Source: Cellvibrio polysaccharolyticus | GTDB taxonomy: Bacteria > Pseudomonadota > Gammaproteobacteria > Pseudomonadales > Cellvibrionaceae | Assembly (NCBI RefSeq): GCF_015182315.1 | Contig: NZ_PRDL01000001.1 | Span: forward strand, 3,928,501-3,992,500 | Direction: 5' to 3' | Length of the DNA: 64,000 bases | Part shown: positions 44,359 to 53,911 of the stretch, one piece after another | Numbering within the stretch: position 1 is the first letter of the stretch | Layout of the letters: the number at the start of each line of letters is the position of its first letter | Translations under genes and position numbers: made by a program | Notes under the pieces: generated by a model | Seen by the model: the letters and a program-made list of their open reading frames with translations, nothing else | What the model was told of the DNA's origin: nothing | The model's database searches: none

Positions 44359-45186
44359 TTACAACACATCGGCGAAACCATGCCGCACACGATTAAAAAA
44401 CAGGTAACCCAATATAAAAATCACCACTGATATTACCAGGGCTACCGTATAGGCGCTCCAATCAGGCATTACCCCCAAAACGACGACATCACGCATCGCG
44501 TCAATATAAAAAGTAAGGGGGTTGATACGCATCGCAGTGGCGAAACTATCCGGCACAGCAGACATCGGGTAAAACACCGGGCTTAGAAAAATCAATGCGG
44601 TCGCCAGAAAATTACAAACGTATTGCAAATCACGCAGGTACACCCCCATGGAGCTTAGCAACCACGAGAGACCTATTAGCAATATAACCAGGGGCAATAA
44701 AATTACCGGCACCAGTAAAATAGTCCAGAAAAGGCCGTTTGCCCAAATGAGCACAAACCCGAAAAGTATGACCAGAGAGATACAAAAGTGAAACAGCGCA
44801 GAGAAAGTCGTAGTCCATGCCAGAATATCAAGGGGAAATACGACACGTTTAACATAGTTGCTGTTTTCAACAATTAACCGGGGTGAGCGCGTCATTACCT
44901 CGGCAAAAAAACCGTGAATAATGATGCCGCAGAATAATAAGGCAGCAAAATTTTCATCCAGCCCGTTTGACGATGGCCAACGCGCCTGAAATATCACACC
45001 AAAAACAAACGTATAAATAGCCAACAGCGACAGAGGGATCAACAAACTCCACAATGCGCCCAACCAGGAACCGCGATACTTTCCCTGAATTTCACGGCGA
45101 GTAACCGCTGCAACCAATTGTCGATAACGCCAGACATTCATTGGCAGACGGTCCAGAAAAGATTTTTTCCCAACAGCGTGCATCAT
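44359..45186 (-). CDS. wzm: ABC-2 type polysaccharide export permease (Wzm-like)
   Basis: This 275-residue membrane protein has six predicted helices and the ABC-2 polyol/polysaccharide family start RYRQLVAAVTRREIQGKYRGSWLGALWSLL. It pairs with the ATPase encoded directly upstream (one-base overlap, TAATG). The couple flips or exports an undecaprenyl-linked O-antigen-type glycan across the inner membrane. Confidence 0.92.
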   Translation of the reverse strand: MMHAVGKKSFLDRLPMNVWRYRQLVAAVTRREIQGKYRGSWLGALWSLLIPLSLLAIYTFVFGVIFQARWPSSNGLDENFAALLFCGIIIHGFFAEVMTRSPRLIVENSNYVKRVVFPLDILAWTTTFSALFHFCISLVILFGFVLIWANGLFWTILLVPVILLPLVILLIGLSWLLSSMGVYLRDLQYVCNFLATALIFLSPVFYPMSAVPDSFATAMRINPLTFYIDAMRDVVVLGVMPDWSAYTVALVISVVIFILGYLFFNRVRHGFADVL

Positions 45187-46538
45187 TAACGTACGTCCTG
45201 CCCAACAGGTTTGATATCACAGGAGCGCAAAGGCAATCCCATCAGACCATGTACTACATGGCTGGTTGTTACAGTAAACACGAATGCATCGTGCCGCCAG
45301 CAATGCTGAACGTGTTCAGCCTGGGTGCCGGACGCGATACCTACACTGGCAACATATTCACCATTGGGTAAATACGGCAGCATAAAGCCGTACACGGCTT
45401 CATAACGTTGCCCGGCTTTTACCGCCACCGGGTTGTTGTAATTGAAAACGCAGTTATTATCACCAAACAGCACCTGCCCGAGGCGATCTTTAACCAGAAA
45501 TCCGACGATAAAAGAGTCTATATCTTCAAGCGGTGTGCACTGCACACAAAATTCGATATAACTACCACCAATAGCCCAGGAGAGACGGCGCCCCTCTTTA
45601 TCTTTTAGATAGACATCGTGCAGAACCACTTTACCAGTGCCAAACGATGAACCGTCCATGGTGAACCGGTGCAACTGAAAATCGTTACGTTCGGTTGAGT
45701 TAAGTAGCAACTCCTGACGGGCATCAACCCAAAGTGCTTCATCATCGATATCTTCAAAACCCTGCCTCGACATTCCCTGCTTCATCGAAACGTCTTGCTG
45801 GGTTGAATAGAGGTGCTCAAGATACATTTCGGCGGTTTTGCGGGCATCGCCATCAACTTGCATTTCGCCATGATTTAACCAAATGGCTCTGTCACAAAGC
45901 TTGGTAATAGCACCCGAGTCGTGGCTGACAAAAATGATGGCCCCTTTTGCTTTGAAGTCTTCAAGAAAGCGCATACATTTTTGTGCAAAGAGCGCATCGC
46001 CTACTGCAAGCGCCTCATCAACAACCAGGATGTCCGCATCGACATGAGCAATAACCGCAAATGCCAGACGCACAAACATACCACTGGAATAATGCTGCAC
46101 CGGTTGATCAATAAAATCACCAATCTCTGCGAAACGAATAATGTCATCCAGCTTTGCAGCGATTTCTTCCTGACTTAAACCATAAATGGCCGCATTCAGG
46201 TATACGTTTTCGCGGCCGGTAAATTCAGGGTTAAAACCAGCCCCCAACTCAAGCAACGCCGCGATACGGCCATTCACTACCACCGAACCACTCGACGGCG
46301 TTAAGGTGCCACAAATAATTTGCAGTAAAGTAGATTTGCCAGAACCGTTTCGGCCAATAACCCCGACGGTTTCACCCTTTGAAACGTTAAAAGAAATATC
46401 TTTCAGGGCATGAAATTCCCGCCGGGCACGCCGGGCACGGGCAGAGAAAAAGCCGACCAAACGTTTGAATGGCTGATCGTACATGTCATAAGACTTGCAG
46501 ACGTTTTGAATTTGCAGGGCGAAAGGCGATGTATTCAT
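45186..46538 (-). CDS. wzt: ABC polysaccharide export ATPase with C-terminal glycan-binding domain (Wzt-like)
   Basis: This 450-residue ATPase has a nucleotide-binding domain (residues about 1-240) with Walker A GRNGSGKST, signature HYSSGMFVRLAFA, Walker B ADILVVDEALAVGD and switch His (FVSHDSG). A beta-sandwich C-terminal domain (about 285-435) follows. In O9a-type systems that domain binds the modified non-reducing end of the chain before export. Its presence predicts that the polymer here carries a terminal cap or modification. It is first in the exporter operon (wzt-wzm-GT-GT). Confidence 0.93.
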   Translation of the reverse strand: MNTSPFALQIQNVCKSYDMYDQPFKRLVGFFSARARRARREFHALKDISFNVSKGETVGVIGRNGSGKSTLLQIICGTLTPSSGSVVVNGRIAALLELGAGFNPEFTGRENVYLNAAIYGLSQEEIAAKLDDIIRFAEIGDFIDQPVQHYSSGMFVRLAFAVIAHVDADILVVDEALAVGDALFAQKCMRFLEDFKAKGAIIFVSHDSGAITKLCDRAIWLNHGEMQVDGDARKTAEMYLEHLYSTQQDVSMKQGMSRQGFEDIDDEALWVDARQELLLNSTERNDFQLHRFTMDGSSFGTGKVVLHDVYLKDKEGRRLSWAIGGSYIEFCVQCTPLEDIDSFIVGFLVKDRLGQVLFGDNNCVFNYNNPVAVKAGQRYEAVYGFMLPYLPNGEYVASVGIASGTQAEHVQHCWRHDAFVFTVTTSHVVHGLMGLPLRSCDIKPVGQDVR

Positions 46539-46595
46539 GAAGGCATATTAATCAAGGCGACAACCGGAATGCGTAAAAAAATGTGTTTATAAATC

Positions 46596-46622
46596 AAAAC
46601 GCCAGCTCAAGGCTGGCGTTTT
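46596..46622 (-). terminator. Strong terminator of the T2SS-lipoprotein operon, bidirectional
   Basis: Perfect 11-base arms AAAACGCCAGC and GCTGGCGTTTT enclose a five-base loop. It lies 17 bases after the lipoprotein stop. The symmetric A/T ends make it work in both directions. Confidence 0.9.
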
Positions 46623-46638
46623 CAGCTGTGCCCTGCTA

Positions 46639-47031
46639 TCAGCGGCGGTGAAAAACCCACCACTTCCCATCTGTTCTGATCCAGACGTCGGTTAGTGTGA
46701 TGGTGTTCTCCAGTTTCATTCCTGGAACATTATAAGAAACCAGGCCTGAAACCTCACAACGGTCTTCTTCGCAGGTTACGCGGCTTACTTCGGCTTTAGT
46801 CCAATTACCAACACCACCCATGACAGAAGCATAACCTTCAGCGCTTACTCGCTGACGATAGGTAGGAGCAGTAAGTCCCCAGGCTTTCTTGATATCACCG
46901 CTAAGAAGTGCATCATAACGAGCCTGAGCACGTTCTTTTACTACGTCCTCATCACTTTTGTTACCCAGAGAAGCGCAGCCAGCCAAAATCCCGAAACCGA
47001 GCGCCAATGCCAATACAGAAAAATATTTCAT
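46639..47031 (-). CDS. Lipoprotein of unknown function at the end of the T2SS operon
   Basis: This 130-residue protein has a lipoprotein signal (MKYFSVLALALGFGILAGCAS; lipobox LAGC), with Ala at +2 and Ser at +3 predicting the outer membrane. The mature part suggests an NTF2-like fold (ARAQ-type helix RAQARYDALLSGDIKKAW, then beta strands ending WWVFHRR), with a Cys pair in VTCEEDRCEV. It starts 30 bases after the gspD stop and sits before a strong terminator, so it is probably cotranscribed with the secretion genes. A pilotin-like or accessory role is only inference. Confidence 0.75.
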   Translation of the reverse strand: MKYFSVLALALGFGILAGCASLGNKSDEDVVKERAQARYDALLSGDIKKAWGLTAPTYRQRVSAEGYASVMGGVGNWTKAEVSRVTCEEDRCEVSGLVSYNVPGMKLENTITLTDVWIRTDGKWWVFHRR

Positions 47032-47061
47032 GGTTCACCTGCCTTACTATCTATCAAGAAA

Positions 47062-49245
47062 TCAATTGTCAGTGACAGCTTCCAATGCCGGTTCAGTTTC
47101 ATCAACAAGCTTCAGACCTTTCAAGCGATTACGCATTTCACGGCTGACATCGCGCAAATCCTGCTCGTTATTTAATACTCGCGGCGTAATCATCACCAGC
47201 AGCTCTGTACGGTTTTTCGTCTTGCTGGTACTGCCAAAGAAATTACCAAGAATAGGTAAATCACGCAGCACAGGAATACCCGCTCTTCCATCGCTGGTAT
47301 TTTCACGAATCAAACCGCCTAACACCGCCGCTTCTCCGGAGCGAACTGCAACTTTGGTAGAAAGATCGCGATTCAGGAAAGGACGCTGGCCGGTTGCGGC
47401 TTCAATTTCACCAACATCGGTAATAGATTGCTTAACCGTTAATGTCACCATACCGCCAGAATTTACCGAAGGGGTAACATCCAGCACCACGCCTGTATCT
47501 TTGTAAGTAATCGAGTTTGATACCACACCACCGTCTGTCACGGCAGATCCGGATTGCACCGGTTGTTGCTGACCCACCTGAATATTTGCAGGTTCATTGT
47601 CCAACACAGTTACTGTGGGTGACGACAGAATATTAACCAGAGACTTACTGGCAAGCGCATTGATAATAGTACGCAGATCACCCACTGAATCGTAAATCGA
47701 ATAAGCCAAACCGGAGACAGCACCCGTCGTGCCGGTAGAGGTCAGTGGTCGACCGCTTGCCGGAGCACCGCCCTCACCAACACCACGCCAACCATTGCCC
47801 AGATTGTTGTTCAAATACCATGAAAGCCCGTAGGTCAGCTCTTCGGTCAGAGTCACCTCCAAAATCGTGGCCTCAATGTGTACCTGAGTAGGCATAATAT
47901 CCAGCTGCCCCAGCGCTGCCTCAATTTTGCGATACTCATTGCGGGTGGAATAAATGAGCAGCGAATTGTTTTTCTCATCCGCTACCATACGAATCTTGCC
48001 AATACTCACATTGGCAGATTCCCCGCCAGAAGAATTGCGATTTGTCGTTGAACCGGTACCGGAAGATGTGCCGGAACCACTGACGCCATCGCTACCTTCT
48101 CCGATACGGGTAGGCGTCAAGCCGGGCGCCACGCCACCGCCTGAGCCACCCCCGCTTTGGGTTCCGCTACCGCTACTATCGCTGAAAATGGTACTCATCA
48201 TGCGAGCGATATGGGCAGCCGACGTATTTTGTACCGAGTATACAAACAGGCGCCGCTCATTATTATCATCAGGCTGTTGATCTACACGATCAAGCCACTC
48301 ACGAACCTTCTCGAGATAATGAGCTCGCGGCGTAATAACCATCAAGCTATTTAATCGCTCCATGGGAACAATACGAATCAGCGAAGACATACCGCTCTCC
48401 GCCCCCAAAGCTGTTTCCATAATGGCTTTTAGTGTCGCTTCGGCTTCGGTTGGATTACTCTCTTTGAGCGGGAAAAGCCCAACTGACATCCCCTTCAACA
48501 TATCAATATCAAAGGTTGAAATAATATCCAGCCAACCATCAAGCTGATTGCGGCGGCCTGCAAGCACTAACAAATTTCGCGCCGGATCAACACGGACAAA
48601 AGAATTTTCATCTGCAACCGGTCGCAATATGTCTGCCATCTCGGCCGCGCCAATATACTGAAGCGGTACAATAATATTGGAGAAACCGGCACCCCGGTTT
48701 GCCGCACTGTCAAAAGCTGGGCGCAGCTTACTCATAGCGGGTGAGCTACTTACTACAAAGCGATTATTTTTATCACGCAGAATGTAGGCATTATTCGCTT
48801 GCAGCAAAGATTCGAGTATTTCCAACAGCTGATCACGTGGCACCGGCGTTTTGGTTCGCAGGGTTATCTGGCCCTCAACAGGATGCTCGATCATGTAATC
48901 AAGCCCCAGAATATCGCCTAAAACAGCGTGTACCACCTCGGTCAGCGGTGCCTCTTCAAAGTTGAGTGTGACTGCATCGCCGGTCAAGGCGACTGACTGT
49001 CTTGCCGCGGGCAAATTGATCTGCCGATCCGTTCCTTTCAACAAAGTCGGTTCAGAACGCTCAAGCGCTGGGGAACGAGTATTTTCAGACTGAGCCTTCG
49101 CGGCCACTGCGGTGGGAGCGGCTACAGTAGCGGTTTCAACCGCACCGTCGTCTTTTGGGGAATATAACCCTGCACAACCGGAAAGCGTCAAAACCATTGC
49201 AAGACCGGAGCCACCAATAACACGGGAAAAAAGCGTTTTTTTCAT
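47062..49245 (-). CDS. gspD: Type II secretion outer-membrane secretin, probably lipidated
   Basis: This secretin of about 727 residues is the outer-membrane channel of the T2SS. N0 (LNFEEAPLTEVVHAVLGDILGLDYMIE), N1-N3 repeats, a Ser/Gly-rich loop in N3 (SGSGTQSGGGSGGG), the secretin core (VPVLRDLPILGNFFGSTSKTKNRTELLVMITPRV) and a short C-terminus are visible. The signal peptide ends in LTLSGCAG, a lipobox. The protein may therefore be a self-piloting liposecretin like HxcQ rather than needing GspS. ATG 49245 was chosen; an ATG at 49260 overlapping the gspC stop (TAATG) adds five residues. Confidence 0.95.
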   Translation of the reverse strand: MKKTLFSRVIGGSGLAMVLTLSGCAGLYSPKDDGAVETATVAAPTAVAAKAQSENTRSPALERSEPTLLKGTDRQINLPAARQSVALTGDAVTLNFEEAPLTEVVHAVLGDILGLDYMIEHPVEGQITLRTKTPVPRDQLLEILESLLQANNAYILRDKNNRFVVSSSPAMSKLRPAFDSAANRGAGFSNIIVPLQYIGAAEMADILRPVADENSFVRVDPARNLLVLAGRRNQLDGWLDIISTFDIDMLKGMSVGLFPLKESNPTEAEATLKAIMETALGAESGMSSLIRIVPMERLNSLMVITPRAHYLEKVREWLDRVDQQPDDNNERRLFVYSVQNTSAAHIARMMSTIFSDSSGSGTQSGGGSGGGVAPGLTPTRIGEGSDGVSGSGTSSGTGSTTNRNSSGGESANVSIGKIRMVADEKNNSLLIYSTRNEYRKIEAALGQLDIMPTQVHIEATILEVTLTEELTYGLSWYLNNNLGNGWRGVGEGGAPASGRPLTSTGTTGAVSGLAYSIYDSVGDLRTIINALASKSLVNILSSPTVTVLDNEPANIQVGQQQPVQSGSAVTDGGVVSNSITYKDTGVVLDVTPSVNSGGMVTLTVKQSITDVGEIEAATGQRPFLNRDLSTKVAVRSGEAAVLGGLIRENTSDGRAGIPVLRDLPILGNFFGSTSKTKNRTELLVMITPRVLNNEQDLRDVSREMRNRLKGLKLVDETEPALEAVTDN

Positions 49246-49259
49246 AAATATCTCAACCA

Positions 49260-49937
49260 TTATGGCTCTTGGGCACGGTTTGAAGCAGGTTTACCGGCAG
49301 ACGAAGGTGCCATGCGCGAAGCTGCCGGAGTGTAATCAGACACCCCTGCATGTTCAAGCTGTATAGTTTTTTCCTGGTCTGCACTGACAAAACGAACTTC
49401 CGATCCATCAACAGATTTCAGTTTCCATCCCATCAGCTCTTCACCCAGAGCGACTCGCATACGCTTGCCGTCAAGCCGGACGATGACGCCGGAAGCATCA
49501 CCGGCAAAATAGACGCCTGACAGCTCTACATTATCCAATTCATTGGCTTTCGCTGAACTTCGAGTATCTTCAACTGTGTCAATTTCTGACGCATCGATGA
49601 TGACCGGTCGCCGGCCAGCCCAAAAAAGGGGTCTTGATGCCATGAGGGAAAAACCTTCCGCCCCTTCGCTGGCCTCCTGCGAGACTGCCACATCAGTATC
49701 GGAATTCACTACAGGTACTAAGCCATCAAGGTAATGACTTTCAACATCATCTGCTGACAAAATAACCGGCGTTGCTTGCAGTGCCTCGGGAGATGGGTGC
49801 ACGATCGGAGCTGGAGGCAATGTTGCAGCCCATACCGCACCGATGATCAGCAATAAAACCAGCAACCCCGCCAACATAGCCGCAACCAGTTTTACCCGCT
49901 GGTAAATGCTGAGTCGTTTAATAAATTCAGCATTCAT
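49260..49937 (-). CDS. gspC: Type II secretion inner-membrane protein GspC/N-like
   Basis: This 225-residue bitopic protein has one N-terminal membrane helix (KLVAAMLAGLLVLLLIIGAVW), a linker, and a homology-region beta domain (VELSGVYFAGDASGVIVRLDGKRMRVALGEELMGWKLKSVDGSEVRF). GspC ties the inner-membrane platform to the secretin. There is no PDZ domain. Its place between gspM and gspD matches xpsN of the Xanthomonas xpsEFGHIJKLMND order. It overlaps gspM by four bases. Confidence 0.85.
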   Translation of the reverse strand: MNAEFIKRLSIYQRVKLVAAMLAGLLVLLLIIGAVWAATLPPAPIVHPSPEALQATPVILSADDVESHYLDGLVPVVNSDTDVAVSQEASEGAEGFSLMASRPLFWAGRRPVIIDASEIDTVEDTRSSAKANELDNVELSGVYFAGDASGVIVRLDGKRMRVALGEELMGWKLKSVDGSEVRFVSADQEKTIQLEHAGVSDYTPAASRMAPSSAGKPASNRAQEP

Positions 49938-50500
49938 GGCTGCAACCTCAATGACGACAGGCGAATACGCAACGTCAAGGCCTGTTCAGGTGGGGATGTG
50001 TCACCTCGGCGAACACGGGTACGAACCGGTTGCGCCTGAAGAGAATCCACCATCACCAGAGGCCTTAGGTCCCGCAATTCCTGCAAGGTTACTTCAAGCG
50101 CTTCGATACTGCCGGTGGCATTGATATCCAGTTGCAAGCGAGTAAACAACGATTCAACCCGCGGAGTGAGAATTTGGCTACCGGCAACCGTCAAACCTGC
50201 TCGCTCCATCACCTGCCGCACCTGTTGTTGCATCATGGCGCTGGCATCCCCGGCGTCGCCATATACCAGCAGTTGCAATTGCCCATGAGCCTGTTCACCG
50301 GCGGCCTGTAGCATGGCTTCACTTTCAGCCAATCCTGCCAGACGGGCAATACGAGGAATTAAATCCTGCGATTGCTGGTGTAAACTGCGATAGTGCCCCC
50401 AAAAAGACAAGGCAGTCCAAAGCCACACAAAAACAATAACGGCAAGGCTAACTGCGACGATCCATTGCGCCCGGGTGATTTTTTTCAGCCAGTTACTCAT
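49934..50500 (-). CDS. gspM: Type II secretion platform protein GspM-like
   Basis: This 188-residue protein has one membrane helix (WIVAVSLAVIVFVWLWTALSF), a coiled coil and a ferredoxin-like periplasmic domain (LQLDINATGSIEALEVTLQELRDLRPLVMVDSLQ) of the GspM/PilO type. It binds GspL in the inner-membrane platform. It overlaps both neighbours by four bases. Confidence 0.85.
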   Translation of the reverse strand: MSNWLKKITRAQWIVAVSLAVIVFVWLWTALSFWGHYRSLHQQSQDLIPRIARLAGLAESEAMLQAAGEQAHGQLQLLVYGDAGDASAMMQQQVRQVMERAGLTVAGSQILTPRVESLFTRLQLDINATGSIEALEVTLQELRDLRPLVMVDSLQAQPVRTRVRRGDTSPPEQALTLRIRLSSLRLQP

Positions 50501-51531
50501 TGTGCAACCCCCGAATCCAGCGTCAGATCCAGCACAAAGCGCTCCATTTCGATACGACCTTCCCGGCGAATCGCCGAGGGCGCTTTGACATCGACATACC
50601 AGGCCGTATCCGATAATAAACTCATCAGTTGAGCAGCATTTACCGCCATGCCATCAATACGAATGCGCGATGTTGTCTGCTCATAAGAGTTCAGATACAC
50701 CGTATCATCCAGCAAGGCAGTGAGGCGTACCAGCTCGCGATGGGGATTATTGGCCAGCAAAAATTGACGATTTACTTCTGCGATCCGCTCATTGTCACTT
50801 GCCAGAGCATTGCGAAAACGGACCGCTTGCGTGGACGCCTGCTGCACACGAGCCAGTTCGCTCTCGTAATGATCCAGCTGAATGGCACGCAAGCCCACAG
50901 GTACAGCCATCAGCGCGATGGATAGAGCAAGAATGCACAACCCCCACAGCCCCAATCGTTTTAATCTTGCGGCATAACGCTGGTTACGCAAATCCTCGGC
51001 AAAACCTTGAAGCACCACCGGGTGCCCGTCAACTTCAGCCCATATTTCAGTTTTTTCAGCTTCTTCCAGCGGGAGATGGCGATGCAACCAGGCGTTCACC
51101 GCACTGTGCGATGCAATACACAAGGAAACGCGCAACACGCCGCCGGTCCGGCCCGCAATACGCCAACCACTCACGGTATCGTCTGCGGGAAAAGGGCTGC
51201 GGGCGCGAACTTCAAGTTCAATAGCCGATAATAAATGCCCCTCTGCCTTTTCCGGTAAATTAAGCCAGCAGGAGAGCACCATATCGTCTGGCAAAATACG
51301 GGCAACCGCAATCACATCCGACGATGTGCCGGCAGAACTTCCGACAATTCGGGAATCACTATTTACGCCTTGCTGATATCGCGAACCATGCACGCGCACG
51401 GGCTCATCGAGCCACCGGCGAACCGGTGCCTCTTCACTCCACAACACCTCACGCCAGGCAGACAGCCATAGCGAAGGCAGAGTACGCAAGTCGTACCCGA
51501 ACAAATTCCACTGTTGCCCCGTCAATGCCAC
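50497..51531 (-). CDS. gspL: Type II secretion platform protein GspL-like
   Basis: This 344-residue protein has a cytoplasmic actin-like domain (residues about 1-195), a membrane helix (LWGLCILALSIALMAVPVGL) and a PilN-like periplasmic part. GspL links the ATPase GspE to the membrane platform. It starts with GTG at 51531, inside the end of gspK (ten-base overlap). Confidence 0.85.
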   Translation of the reverse strand: MALTGQQWNLFGYDLRTLPSLWLSAWREVLWSEEAPVRRWLDEPVRVHGSRYQQGVNSDSRIVGSSAGTSSDVIAVARILPDDMVLSCWLNLPEKAEGHLLSAIELEVRARSPFPADDTVSGWRIAGRTGGVLRVSLCIASHSAVNAWLHRHLPLEEAEKTEIWAEVDGHPVVLQGFAEDLRNQRYAARLKRLGLWGLCILALSIALMAVPVGLRAIQLDHYESELARVQQASTQAVRFRNALASDNERIAEVNRQFLLANNPHRELVRLTALLDDTVYLNSYEQTTSRIRIDGMAVNAAQLMSLLSDTAWYVDVKAPSAIRREGRIEMERFVLDLTLDSGVAQ

Positions 51532-52457
51532 TGAGCATCCTCATCATTCATTAAAAAATCGGTCGAATTTACCATAATGACCGGCTCCGTGCGCAAGCGA
51601 CGCCATGGTAAGCCATCACGACCAAATCCGTCCGTTAAAACCCAACGACTGAACTGTGCCGCCTTGCCATCCGGTTGGGCGATACGCACATCAATACGCA
51701 CCAGACTGGATGGAGCCATATCGGCCGCCAGCAGAAGGGGTGCAATCATGGCATGCCCTTGCTCTCCGGTAGCAGGGTTTGCTTGCCGCTCAGCTAAAAA
51801 TTGACTGGCGGCAGCGACATCATCATTCATCAGCATTCTGATTATTGCCGGGCTGGCAGCGCGCAGTGCGATACCGGCGCTCCCTGTACGAGGGTTTATC
51901 AACAAGCGAATACGCTCAAGAATTTCGCGGTTTATACCATCAACCAGCAGTAAATCCTCCACAGCCATAAACCGGCCTCGCCTTAACGGCTGATTGGTAG
52001 CGCTGAAACTTTCTGCGCCGGGTTGCAACCATGCTTGAATATTGGCAACCAGCTCATCCGCGTGCGCAGCGTCCAACCCCGCACCAAACACCAGTAACTG
52101 ATGCCATAGCTCGGGGGAGGCTTCATTCATCGCCACCAAACCGGCTGCGGGCACTACCCTGGCACTGAGAGACTGCTCAAATGCTGAAAAATTCAACACC
52201 AGCGCATCGCCGGACATGTATTCACCGTTTCCCTGGAGAACTAACAAATGACGCATGACCAGATTCACAGCACCATCGCCAAATGCTTTTGTCCGAGACT
52301 CCACAGTCTGTTGTTGCGCCAGTTTTACATCAACTCGAGCAGCCAGCACTATGCCAGCAACCATTAAACTCAGTGCAGCAATAAACCACAGCAGTACCGC
52401 CAGCGCAACGCCGCCCTGGCGGCGACGCCCATCAAAAGAAATTGTCTTCAGTATCAT
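51522..52457 (-). CDS. gspK: Type II secretion minor pseudopilin GspK
   Basis: This 311-residue, large minor pseudopilin has the atypical prepilin cleavage site RRRQGG/VALAVLLWFIAALSL, which lacks the usual Glu5. It carries the GspK helical insertion with FMAVEDLLLVDGINREILERIRLLI. It caps the pseudopilus tip with GspI and GspJ. It overlaps gspJ by 26 bases. Confidence 0.92.
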   Translation of the reverse strand: MILKTISFDGRRRQGGVALAVLLWFIAALSLMVAGIVLAARVDVKLAQQQTVESRTKAFGDGAVNLVMRHLLVLQGNGEYMSGDALVLNFSAFEQSLSARVVPAAGLVAMNEASPELWHQLLVFGAGLDAAHADELVANIQAWLQPGAESFSATNQPLRRGRFMAVEDLLLVDGINREILERIRLLINPRTGSAGIALRAASPAIIRMLMNDDVAAASQFLAERQANPATGEQGHAMIAPLLLAADMAPSSLVRIDVRIAQPDGKAAQFSRWVLTDGFGRDGLPWRRLRTEPVIMVNSTDFLMNDEDAQWH

Positions 52458-53022
52458 TGAGCCTCACGATTATATCGGGCCAGTAGCGGCCATTGGCAGC
52501 AATGCTGATGCGTATACGGTCAGGGTTAACCTGAAAGGTATGCCATTCGTTAACCCAGGCCCCCGAAGGCGCATCAAAATAAGTCAGCGTTAATTCATCC
52601 AGCTGTGGCACCACGGAGAACACTTCGGCGCGCTCCCACTGCATCTCCTGCTGGGCATCGTAAAAAGGCAGTAACTGCATTTTCAATCCGCCCTCAGCAG
52701 CAAACAGACGGATGATCATTACGCCTCCGAGGCGGCTTGAAGCACTGAAGGGAGCAGCCCAGATCAGTTCCGTGCTACTACCCTGCAAAAGAGAAGCAGA
52801 TCCTGCAGCATCACCGCGCATCAGCGGTAACGCATCAACCAGTGCCCGGTTCAAAAAACGGTTTACGGTGCGCATTTCCGAGGTACGGGATGACACGTCA
52901 TCCAGTCGCTCCTGGGTCATGGCAAACGTGCGTAGCGCCGTCACCACCGCCAGGCTGATCAGCGAAAGAACGGTGAGGGCAACAACGACTTCAATGAGGG
53001 AGAAACCGCGGGATGACTTCAT
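52432..53022 (-). CDS. gspJ: Type II secretion minor pseudopilin GspJ
   Basis: This 196-residue pseudopilin has the prepilin peptidase site SSRG/FSLIEVVVALTVLSLIS with Glu5. It is part of the I-J-K tip complex. It overlaps gspI by four bases (ATGA). Confidence 0.92.
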   Translation of the reverse strand: MKSSRGFSLIEVVVALTVLSLISLAVVTALRTFAMTQERLDDVSSRTSEMRTVNRFLNRALVDALPLMRGDAAGSASLLQGSSTELIWAAPFSASSRLGGVMIIRLFAAEGGLKMQLLPFYDAQQEMQWERAEVFSVVPQLDELTLTYFDAPSGAWVNEWHTFQVNPDRIRISIAANGRYWPDIIVRLNDTEDNFF

Positions 53023-53411
53023 TGCGGAACCACTCCTGCAACTACAGAGCGCAGTTCAAACGTTCGTGAGCGGGTTTCACCCCAACTGACCTGCACCCGG
53101 ATGTCCATCAGCAGCGCTAACGGTGGATCATTGTCATCCGGTAGCGGTACAGCCGTTACCTGCCAGGTGTAATCGCCACCGGTTTCCCCACTGACATCCA
53201 AACCGCTGTACGGCACTACCGAGTATTCAGCGAGCAAGGACTCCGCGATGCTTACCGCGTAAGCATAACGTTCGCTGGTTTGCACAATACGCGATGCCCC
53301 ACCGGCTGCCTGATAGAGTGCCCCGAGAGAAACCCCGAGAATGGCCAACGCAACGATCATTTCCAGCAAGGACAGGCCTTTTTGTCGCCCGGCAATAATG
53401 TGCTTCATCAT
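53019..53411 (-). CDS. gspI: Type II secretion minor pseudopilin GspI
   Basis: This 130-residue pseudopilin has the cleavage site RQKG/LSLLEMIVALAILGVSLGALYQ. The C-terminus has the expected YTWQVTAVPLP and WGETRSRTFEL strands. The start overlaps the gspH stop region by four bases. Confidence 0.92.
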   Translation of the reverse strand: MMKHIIAGRQKGLSLLEMIVALAILGVSLGALYQAAGGASRIVQTSERYAYAVSIAESLLAEYSVVPYSGLDVSGETGGDYTWQVTAVPLPDDNDPPLALLMDIRVQVSWGETRSRTFELRSVVAGVVPQ

Positions 53412-53911
53412 TGACTATCCAGCCTGCGCTGGCTGATGCGTCCCATCAACCAATCTACATCCAGCACAACCCCGCCGCCACGTTCCCGCTCAATGGCAAT
53501 GTTGCCGCCGCTGCTGCTGCCATCGGGATAGAAACGAATCACAGCAGTCTGCCGATTCGGGCTTAGTTCACCCGCGGCAATAACGTTGAGAGAGATTTTT
53601 TCAGACAGGGATTTGTATTTTTGCTGCCCCACCCGGAAACGCCGCTCATCGGGCAGCAACTCCAGATCGACAGGCTGGCCCCGAGCAATCGCCTGATAGC
53701 GGGCAGTCGCCAGCGCCGCATTTAACTCGCCGACTGCCGAACGGTATTGGCTACTTTCGTAGAACCGAAAGGCGCCCGGCGTAGCAACAGCAACCAGCAG
53801 TGCAGCTACAGCAAAGGCCACTATCAACTCCAATAAAGAAAAACCGGCCTGTGCAGACCGGCTTGTATTGAAGTGTCGCTGACAGGATGTAAAAGGTTTG
53901 CTAATTACCAA
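53408..53911 (-). CDS. gspH: Type II secretion minor pseudopilin GspH
   Basis: This 167-residue pseudopilin has the cleavage site AQAG/FSLLELIVAFAVAALLVAVA. No ATG exists before the mature part; the likely start is TTG at 53911, overlapping the gspG stop. Translation is therefore probably coupled and perhaps weak, which suits a minor subunit. A later start would destroy the leader. Confidence 0.88.
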   Translation of the reverse strand: MVISKPFTSCQRHFNTSRSAQAGFSLLELIVAFAVAALLVAVATPGAFRFYESSQYRSAVGELNAALATARYQAIARGQPVDLELLPDERRFRVGQQKYKSLSEKISLNVIAAGELSPNRQTAVIRFYPDGSSSGGNIAIERERGGGVVLDVDWLMGRISQRRLDSQ

